A stretch of DNA of 11,178 nt from an uncultured Eubacteriales bacterium (lineage in GTDB: Bacteria > Bacillota > Clostridia > Christensenellales > Borkfalkiaceae). The stretch is taken from contig CACXHH010000142.1 of assembly GCA_902767455.1 (NCBI GenBank), forward strand, positions 1-11,178, written 5' to 3'. The position numbers and the translations under genes were made by a program. The notes under the pieces were generated by a model, which saw only the letters and a program-made list of their open reading frames with translations, ran no database searches and was not told where the DNA came from. Shown here one piece after another: positions 6,547-11,178 of the stretch. The stretch's first letter is position 1. Every line of letters starts with the position of its first letter.

Positions 6547-7836
6547 TTACTGTTTTTTGAACAGCGCTTTTATCTTGAAGGTTTCGTCTTTTAAATCCAC
6601 GACCATATTTCCGCCGTACTTTTTGGCTATGTATTCCATACTCTTCACGCCGTAGCCGTGGATATGCTTATCCTCCTTATGCGTTAGCGGCAAACCGTTT
6701 TTGAACTCGACCTTATGCGAGCAGTAGTTTTCTATCCTTACACAGGTATATTCGCCCTTTTCGTGGATATCGAGAGTTATGTTTCTCTTGCCTTCGGGCT
6801 CGTCGATAACGCACTCGATGGCGTTGTTCAAGGCGTTTCCGAAAAAGGAATAAACGTCGTACGCGGACATAAAGTCGATAAGCTTTCCGTCAGCCATGAT
6901 ATCTATCTTTACGCCGTGTTTCTCGCAGACGAGTTTGTATTCCGTTATAACGAGATCTAAATTCTTGTTACCCGTGTTGGCAAGGTCGCCGTACAGCATG
7001 ACGGCGTTTTCGACTTCTTTTATCATTCCTTCGGCTTCGCCGCCGTAAGTCTTTCTGAACAGCTCTATCTGCCGTTTAAGATCGTGACACTTTATGTTTA
7101 TCAGGTCTATGGTTTCCTGCGTCATCTCGTGGTATCTCTGCTCCTGATACAGAAGCTGTTCCATGATGGCGGCTTCTTTTAACATTACGCCGTGATTGAA
7201 TATGTTATACTGCCACACGAGCGCGCCCAGACAGCATATCCCCAGTACTACTTTTACCACCGCGCTCGATTGCCCCGTCGTTGCGACGACTACCGTAAGA
7301 ACGTCGGCAATAACGATCGTTATGAGAGTTACGAGATACAGGCTGATACTGCTTACGTTAAGGTCTTCTTTTTCGCGTTTTCTAGCAAAAACGAAATAAC
7401 ACGCGACGTAAACGGCTATCGTTATAGCCATTCTCACTATCGATTTAGGCCAACCGTCGAGCCTGACGATATACTGAAACACTTCTCTTACGTTTATCGC
7501 AAGGTTTTGCACGGCGTAAGCCCCCGCGCAGTTGAATAATACGCGGTTGAACGGCTCGTCGAGCGCCAACCAGGCAAACAGTACGAGAAGTATAAAAGTC
7601 GTAAGCCCGGTAAGCGTCGGAACGGGTATCTTCGGAAAGAATCTGCCGACGAAATAAAACGCCGCCGCGCAAAGAACGACGGTTATTATCGGCGGTATCT
7701 TCCAGAACCTTCTCGGCTTGCTTCCGAACGAAAAAATAATACCGCAGATAAGAAGTTCGAGCACGAAGCCGTTTCTGAACGTCGTAAGATTATTTATCGT
7801 TTTGAGCGCGACGTCTATTGCCAGAACTCTATTCAT
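6547..7836 (-). CDS. GHKL-family (AgrC-like) membrane sensor histidine kinase
   Basis: This 429-residue protein is the sensor half of a two-component system. The N-terminal half is a polytopic membrane domain with about six to seven hydrophobic segments (roughly 24-36, 47-65, 75-92, 96-115, 133-151, 164-185, 192-210). A helical dimerisation region follows (EQLLYQEQRYHEMTQETIDL), with the probable phosphorylated His251 in KCHDLKRQI. The C-terminal ATPase domain has an N-box (NALNNAIE, 334-341) and a G-box-like HGYGVKSM (393-400), as in the HATPase_c_5 group of AgrC and related kinases. It starts two bases after the response regulator stop; its GGGAG ribosome binding site (7846-7842) lies inside the last codons of that gene, so the two are translationally coupled. 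The signal is unknown: no AgrB or AgrD-like peptide gene is seen nearby. Confidence 0.93.
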   Translation of the reverse strand: MNRVLAIDVALKTINNLTTFRNGFVLELLICGIIFSFGSKPRRFWKIPPIITVVLCAAAFYFVGRFFPKIPVPTLTGLTTFILLVLFAWLALDEPFNRVLFNCAGAYAVQNLAINVREVFQYIVRLDGWPKSIVRMAITIAVYVACYFVFARKREKEDLNVSSISLYLVTLITIVIADVLTVVVATTGQSSAVVKVVLGICCLGALVWQYNIFNHGVMLKEAAIMEQLLYQEQRYHEMTQETIDLINIKCHDLKRQIELFRKTYGGEAEGMIKEVENAVMLYGDLANTGNKNLDLVITEYKLVCEKHGVKIDIMADGKLIDFMSAYDVYSFFGNALNNAIECVIDEPEGKRNITLDIHEKGEYTCVRIENYCSHKVEFKNGLPLTHKEDKHIHGYGVKSMEYIAKKYGGNMVVDLKDETFKIKALFKKQ

Positions 7837-7838
7837 AC

Positions 7839-8537
7839 TTACTCCCAGTAAAGCGTGAAAGCTTTGATAAGCGGTTTTTTCTTACTGCGACTGTAAGGGA
7901 TCGTTTCGCCGACGACGATCGCTCCGTTTTCGTTTACGGAAGAAACGTGTTTAAGGTTTACCATATACGACTTGTCTATCCTTATAAAGTCGAACGGGAT
8001 AAGCTCCTTTTCCACGTCTTTCATCGCCTTTTTATACGCGTATTCGCCCGACTTCGTATGCAGAAGAACATATCTGCCTTCGACAGAAACGTAATATATA
8101 TCCGCAATTTTTATTTTTATCTTACCGAGTCTTGTGGAAGATATGAGCGTAGGTTCTTCGTCGGTTTTTACCTTGTCTACCACCTTTTTGAATTTGGCGG
8201 AAAAAACGTTGTAATTGAGCGGCTTGACGATAAAATCCGTCGCGTTTACTTCGTAGCCCTTTATCGCGTACTTTTCAAACGAAGTGACGAATATTATTAT
8301 CACGTCTTCGTCCTGCCCGCGAAGAAGCTTTGCCGTTTTCAAACCGTTCATCAACGGCATATCGATATCCATAAACACTATATCGTATTCAGCGCTGTAA
8401 TCGCTTATAAAATCGACCGCCGTGGAAAATTCGGATATTTCAAACGACTTGTCGTTTTCATCACCGAATTTTTCGATCATAGATCGTATAATATCGCGAT
8501 ATTCTTTCTCGTTTTCAACGACGGCAATCCTGACCAT
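7839..8537 (-). CDS. LytTR-family response regulator
   Basis: This 232-residue cytoplasmic regulator is the partner of the kinase encoded just downstream. Residues 1-120 form a receiver domain, with acidic E8/E10 near the N-terminus, phosphoacceptor D57 in FMDIDMP, T85 and the conserved K105 in IVKPL. Residues about 131-230 form a LytTR DNA-binding domain: DIYYVSVEGRYVLLHT, then FIRIDKSYMVNLKHV and IPYSRSKK, the usual core motifs. LytTR proteins typically bind pairs of short direct repeats upstream of target promoters. AAGGGAG at 8549-8543, five bases upstream, supports the start. Promoter candidates lie at 8778-8750 and 8650-8642, and a 10-bp tandem repeat sits in the leader, so autoregulation is possible. 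One acidic pocket residue is Glu rather than Asp, which is common in this family. Confidence 0.94.
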   Translation of the reverse strand: MVRIAVVENEKEYRDIIRSMIEKFGDENDKSFEISEFSTAVDFISDYSAEYDIVFMDIDMPLMNGLKTAKLLRGQDEDVIIIFVTSFEKYAIKGYEVNATDFIVKPLNYNVFSAKFKKVVDKVKTDEEPTLISSTRLGKIKIKIADIYYVSVEGRYVLLHTKSGEYAYKKAMKDVEKELIPFDFIRIDKSYMVNLKHVSSVNENGAIVVGETIPYSRSKKKPLIKAFTLYWE

Positions 8538-8592
8538 TATTTCTCCCTTTTATAAGCGTACGGTTAAGAGAATGCTGTTTTACGGAAAAAAA

Positions 8593-8612
8593 CGTTTCGG
8601 TTCGTTTCGGTA
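8593..8612. repeat. Tandem 10-bp direct repeat in the response regulator leader
   Basis: CGTTTCGGTT is followed immediately by CGTTTCGGTA, two copies differing only in the last base, with a period of about one DNA helical turn. It lies about 56-75 bp upstream of the response regulator start and downstream of both candidate promoters. It could be an operator for autoregulation, but the spacing is shorter than the roughly 21-bp period usual for LytTR sites. Confidence 0.5.
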
Positions 8613-8641
8613 TTTTTTTTCTGTCGCGTATAATTTTTATC

Positions 8642-8650
8642 ATTTTAGCA
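8642..8650 (-). promoter_or_regulatory. Second candidate promoter of the two-component operon
   Basis: The minus strand reads TGCTAAAAT, an extended -10 with a single mismatch to TATAAT. No good -35 lies 16-18 bp upstream. A start near 8635 would give a leader of about 98 bases that includes the tandem repeat. Confidence 0.35.
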
Positions 8651-8749
8651 TAGCGCCGTTAAAAATACGTATTTCTGTGAAAAACCTGTCGGTTTTTTGT
8701 AAAAATCCGTCAAGTCGTCTGTTTCGAGCGGCGCGTCGTTTTTTTATTT

Positions 8750-8778
8750 ATTTTAACACTAATGCTTTAACGATTCAA
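8750..8778 (-). promoter_or_regulatory. Main candidate promoter of the two-component operon
   Basis: The minus strand has TTGAAT (8778-8773), a 17-bp spacer, and TAAAAT (8755-8750) preceded by TGT, so both boxes, the spacing and the extended -10 fit a housekeeping promoter. Transcription would start near 8743, leaving a leader of about 205 bases before the response regulator. Its -35 lies only 8 bp from the -35 of the opposite-facing promoter at 8787-8816. Confidence 0.5.
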
Positions 8779-8786
8779 TATCGTTT

Positions 8787-8816
8787 TTGAAATTTTTCGC
8801 TGTCAAGAACTATAAT
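8787..8816 (+). promoter_or_regulatory. Consensus-like promoter facing right, without a downstream gene
   Basis: The plus strand has TTGAAA (8787-8792), an 18-bp spacer and a perfect TATAAT (8811-8816). It reads toward the 3' end of glf, where no plus-strand gene exists, and meets a hairpin with CTTTTT at 8852-8886. The short transcript it would make is listed separately. Confidence 0.45.
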
Positions 8817-8822
8817 ACTAAA

Positions 8823-8888
8823 ACGCTTACGCGCAATCCTCAATACAAAAAACGCCGAAAAGCGTTATCCGTTTTCAGCGTCTTTTTA
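8823..8888 (+). ncRNA. Candidate small RNA of about 65 nt
   Basis: This segment lies between a consensus-like plus-strand promoter (8787-8816) and a hairpin (arms 8852-8861 and 8872-8881) followed by CTTTTT. It has no ribosome binding site or usable start codon. The 5' end (AACGCTT, 8822-8828) is complementary to AAGCGTT at 8860-8866, which overlaps the terminator stem and loop, so an alternative fold is possible. The hairpin may simply be the glf terminator working in both directions. The call rests only on promoter and terminator placement; no known RNA family is recognised. Confidence 0.3.
8846..8881 (-). terminator. Terminator of the glf operon, probably bidirectional
   Basis: On the minus strand a 10-bp stem (8881-8872 with 8861-8852, one G-U pair) closes a 10-base loop. 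Counting the T at the end of the stem, it is followed by TTTTTTG (from 8852). The hairpin starts 15 bases after the glf stop codon. On the plus strand the same stem is followed by CTTTTT, so it can also stop transcription from the left. Confidence 0.75.
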
Positions 8889-8896
8889 TCTGTTAA

Positions 8897-10009
8897 TCAA
8901 TTACTTTCAAGCTCTTCGGCAAGATCTGCCGCGTTTTTGACGGTGTCGTCCATGTCGAAATATTTATACGAGCCGAGCCGCCCGCAGAAGTAAACCTTTT
9001 TTACGGTTTTCGCAAGCTCTGCGTATTCGGCGTAAAGCCTTTCGTTCTTTTCGTCGTTCACGGGATAGAATTTTTCACAGCCGTCAGAGTATTCCGCGGG
9101 GTATTCTTTCGTGACGACGGTAACGTTCGTCCTTGCGTTCTCGAAGTGTTTATGCTCGATAACACGCGTATAGGGCACTTTCTTGCTCGTGTAGTTGACG
9201 ACGGCGTTCCCTTGAAAATCGGCTACGTCCATGGCGACCGTTTCAAATTTCAGCGTTCTGAAATCGAGCTTACCAAGGCGGTAATCGAAGTATTCGTCGA
9301 TAGCGCCCGTGTAGATCACGGCGTTTGAAACGCTTCCGTATTTGTTTACGAATTTTTTATACGGAGTACCGAGAAGAACGTCCGAGCCGACAAGCATATT
9401 TTCTATCATCGCGGTATAACCGCCGACGGGAACGCCCTGATACGCGTCGTTGAAATAGTTGTTATCGTAAGTAAAGCGAAGGGGCACGCGCTCGATGATG
9501 AACGGCGGCAGTTCTTCGCAAGGTCTTCCCCACTGTTTTTCGGTGTAGCCTTCGATAAGCTTTTCGTATATCTCGCGACCGACGAAACTTATCGCCTTTT
9601 CTTTAAGGTTTTTCGCCGTTTCGGGATGATAACCCATAGTCTGCGAAGCTATCTTCGCGCGAGCGTCGGCTTCCGTTTTTACGTCCTTCCAAAGCTTGCG
9701 GAAGGTGTTCATATTGAAAGGCAAGGGATACCTTTCGCCGTTGAAATCGGCTATCGGCGAATTGACGAAGCCGTTGAAACGGGCAAAACCGTTCACAAAC
9801 TTCCATACCGTTTCGTCGGACGTATGAAAAATATGCGCGCCGTAAACGTGAACGTTTATGCCGTGTACGCTCTTCGTGTAAACGTTTCCGCCGACGTGGC
9901 TTCTTTTATCGATCACGAGGCACTTTTTATTTCGGCGCGTCATCTCGTAAGCGAAAGTAGCCCCGAACAGCCCCGCGCCGACTATAAGATAATCGTATTT
10001 ACTCTTCAT
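8897..10009 (-). CDS. glf: UDP-galactopyranose mutase
   Basis: This 370-residue cytoplasmic flavoenzyme interconverts UDP-galactopyranose and UDP-galactofuranose, the donor for galactofuranose in surface glycans. Its length matches the bacterial family (about 370-390). It has the FAD-binding GAGLFG (11-16), acidic D34 in LVIDKRSHVGGN, the GAHIFHT motif (57-63), the substrate-site stretch RVPLRFTYDNNYFNDAYQG (174-192) with the conserved Arg174, the YTRVIEHKHFE block (280-290) with Arg282, and the C-terminal GRLGSYKYFDMD (343-354) with Arg344. All motifs expected of an active enzyme are present. The ATG overlaps the stop of the upstream glycosyltransferase by one base (TGATG). No ribosome binding site is visible, so translation is probably coupled to that gene. 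It is the last gene of its operon. Confidence 0.96.
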   Translation of the reverse strand: MKSKYDYLIVGAGLFGATFAYEMTRRNKKCLVIDKRSHVGGNVYTKSVHGINVHVYGAHIFHTSDETVWKFVNGFARFNGFVNSPIADFNGERYPLPFNMNTFRKLWKDVKTEADARAKIASQTMGYHPETAKNLKEKAISFVGREIYEKLIEGYTEKQWGRPCEELPPFIIERVPLRFTYDNNYFNDAYQGVPVGGYTAMIENMLVGSDVLLGTPYKKFVNKYGSVSNAVIYTGAIDEYFDYRLGKLDFRTLKFETVAMDVADFQGNAVVNYTSKKVPYTRVIEHKHFENARTNVTVVTKEYPAEYSDGCEKFYPVNDEKNERLYAEYAELAKTVKKVYFCGRLGSYKYFDMDDTVKNAADLAEELESN

Positions 10010-11019
10010 CAGTTGAATTGCACTATCTTGCGCGCTAAGTCGTATATTGCGACGGCGAGTTTTCTCCCCGCATTCCCCTTGACGTTCAAAAATCTCATAA
10101 TGAAGGCGTATCTCAATTTTTTTGCGTTTTTTTCATCGTGTAAAAACGCCTTTTCCCACATATTTTCAATGTTTTCACGCGCTTTTTCGTCGTCGGATTT
10201 GAGCGCGTAAACGCACGCGCCGCCAAAGAGAATGAGCATTTCCTGCATTATCAACCCGTAAAGCCGCTCGCTTTTTTCTCTTACGGCGTTAAGATCTATC
10301 GCATCGAACCACAATTCGTTGACGAGTATCTGGTACTTGTATTTATTGACGAAAACGGCTTCGGAAACAGATTGTCCTTCCCGCCCTATCGTATACCTGT
10401 ACAGATTAAGGTCGCAATAGTAAAGCGTCGTAACGTGCGGCAATATCTTGCCGACGAACAGGTTATCTTCGTAAAAGACGTGTTTAGGCAATTCTCCGCC
10501 GTACTTTTTTGCAAGCTCCGTCCTGAAAGTGCATGCGTGGACCATCAGAAATTGTTTGAGCCTGAACTTGCGCATATCGTTCCAGCAAAACGGCTTATCT
10601 CTTTTGAAGGCGTTGGCGTAGCGGACGGGATTGTCCTTTTTTCCGCTCTGATAAGCGTAAACGTAGTTCGTGACGACGAGTTCGGCGTCTTTCGCGCCGC
10701 CTTCCAACTTTTCGAGAAAGAGCGGAAACTCTTCGCTCAACTTATCGTCGCTGTCGACCACCTTGAAAAACTTGCCCGTAGCAATTTTCAGCCCTGCGTT
10801 TATGCCTTCGCCGTGCCCGCCGTTTTCCTGATGGATAACTTTTACGATATCGGGATATTTTTCGGCGTAACCGTCGGCGATAAAAGCCGTTTTATCGGTA
10901 GAGCCGTCGTCGACGATAATTATCTCAATTTTATCTCCTCCGACGATAAGGCTCTCTATGCAGTTTTTCATATAGTCCGCCGAGTTATAGCACGGCACGA
11001 CGACGCTTAAAATCTTCAT
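10009..11019 (-). CDS. Family 2 glycosyltransferase (GT-A fold)
   Basis: This 336-residue enzyme transfers a sugar from a nucleotide-sugar donor and probably acts at the inner face of the membrane. The N-terminal GT-A domain shows SVVVPCYNSADYM (5-17), VDDGSTD (36-42), GGHGEGINAGL (67-77) and the metal-binding DSDD (89-92). FYEDN (182-186) holds the likely catalytic base, and YRYTIGREGQSV (207-218) the usual late motif. No membrane helices are evident in the C-terminal part. It lies directly upstream of glf with a one-base overlap, which suggests work on a galactofuranose-containing glycan, although the donor cannot be read from sequence. The ATG at 11019-11017 lies 22 bases after the preceding stop, and no Shine-Dalgarno sequence is visible in that gap. 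Confidence 0.93.
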   Translation of the reverse strand: MKILSVVVPCYNSADYMKNCIESLIVGGDKIEIIIVDDGSTDKTAFIADGYAEKYPDIVKVIHQENGGHGEGINAGLKIATGKFFKVVDSDDKLSEEFPLFLEKLEGGAKDAELVVTNYVYAYQSGKKDNPVRYANAFKRDKPFCWNDMRKFRLKQFLMVHACTFRTELAKKYGGELPKHVFYEDNLFVGKILPHVTTLYYCDLNLYRYTIGREGQSVSEAVFVNKYKYQILVNELWFDAIDLNAVREKSERLYGLIMQEMLILFGGACVYALKSDDEKARENIENMWEKAFLHDEKNAKKLRYAFIMRFLNVKGNAGRKLAVAIYDLARKIVQFN

Positions 11020-11041
11020 AAGTCGTTATATAAGTCAATTA

Positions 11042-11178
11042 TCAGTTGTTTTTGCCTTTTGTTATAAAGCGCCCGAAACCTTTGAAGAAGTGCCCGTTGA
11101 ACATAAGAAGAAGTCCTTCCATTTTTCTTCTCGTCATCGAGCCGAATTTGGCAAGACCTCGTATCGGTTGATGCTTTA
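11042..11178 (-). CDS. C-terminal end of an unidentified gene (cut by window edge)
   Basis: The minus-strand frame is open from the window edge for 44 codons to a TGA at 11044-11042. The tail is basic (begins KHQPIRGLAKFGSM, ends RFITKGKNN). Codon use (TTC, GGC, GCC, AAA, AAC) resembles the neighbouring genes, which supports this frame over the others. The stop is 22 bases before the glycosyltransferase start, so the gene is probably the preceding member of the same polysaccharide operon. It may be another glycosyltransferase, but the visible part is too short to assign. Confidence 0.6.
   Translation of the reverse strand, partial: KHQPIRGLAKFGSMTRRKMEGLLLMFNGHFFKGFGRFITKGKNN

Larger units (their letters stand above)
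8538..8896. other. Regulatory gap between glf and the response regulator
   Basis: No protein gene is supported in this 359-bp, A/T-rich stretch. From high to low coordinates it holds the glf terminator, a plus-strand promoter with a possible small RNA, the main minus-strand promoter for the two-component operon, a leader of about 200 bases with a second possible promoter, a 10-bp tandem repeat, and the AAGGGAG ribosome binding site. A perfect TTGACA on the minus strand (8806-8801) has only a 4/6 -10 match (GATATT, 18-bp spacing). I looked for a short AgrD-like peptide frame and saw none with a ribosome binding site. Confidence 0.5.

Noticed and set aside
7818..8790. Plus-strand open frames of 245 and 122 codons opposite the response regulator.
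   Set aside because: Both overlap the LytTR regulator gene in antisense, lack ribosome binding sites and resemble no protein family.
8801..8806. Perfect TTGACA on the minus strand as the -35 of a third regulator promoter.
   Set aside because: The best -10 at 18-bp spacing (GATATT) matches only 4 of 6 and has no TG extension; the promoter at 8778-8750 is better.
1..11178. CRISPR arrays, insertion sequences, tRNA genes, attachment sites.
   Set aside because: No spaced identical repeats, transposase-like frames, terminal inverted repeats or tRNA-like cloverleaf sequences were seen on reading both strands; the repeats found are short or are protein-domain repeats that differ at DNA level.

Overview
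The window looks like chromosomal DNA from a Gram-positive, low-to-mid GC Bacillota, most likely an anaerobic, gut-type Clostridia. The basis is the combination of lipobox and signal-peptide exported proteins, InlB B-repeats, strong AAGGAG-type ribosome binding sites, an AgrC/LytTR-type two-component pair, and a GH3 enzyme with the reversed domain order known from Ruminococcus and Butyrivibrio. The lineage is an inference; no rRNA or marker gene is present. Every gene I can support lies on the minus strand, so the transcription order runs from high to low coordinates.

Region 1 (11178 to about 8846) is the end of a surface-polysaccharide operon. It holds the 3' end of an unidentified gene, a family 2 glycosyltransferase, and a UDP-galactopyranose mutase (glf) that overlaps the glycosyltransferase stop codon by one base. 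A hairpin with a U-tract closes it. Together they suggest synthesis of a galactofuranose-containing surface glycan.

Region 2 (8896 to about 6484) starts with a 359-bp regulatory gap. The gap holds a good minus-strand promoter, a second possible promoter, a 10-bp tandem repeat, and a consensus-like plus-strand promoter that reads straight into the shared terminator, which makes it a small-RNA candidate. Then come a LytTR response regulator and a GHKL (AgrC-like) membrane histidine kinase 2 bp apart, closed by a strong intrinsic terminator. No AgrB/AgrD-like signal gene is visible.

Region 3 (6483 to 1) is an extracellular glycan-degradation cluster. It begins with a 1342-residue secreted GH3 glycosidase whose two catalytic domains are in swapped order, followed by two putative Ig domains, a short collagen-like Gly-X-Y run and a C-terminal GCGG-membrane-RKK tail without LPXTG. 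Next is a lipoprotein with one Ig-like domain, four InlB B-repeats and a C-terminal domain resembling a carbohydrate-binding module. Last is the start of an unidentified membrane protein, separated from the lipoprotein by a terminator-like hairpin whose U-tract touches the next ribosome binding site.

A reasonable but unproven model is that the two-component system senses an external signal and controls surface functions, possibly including the neighbouring GH3 enzyme; the GH3 and response-regulator promoters share an identical 10-bp extended -10. The most unusual points are the architecture and tail of the GH3 protein, the terminator/RBS junction near position 105, and the divergent promoter plus possible small RNA at 8750-8890.
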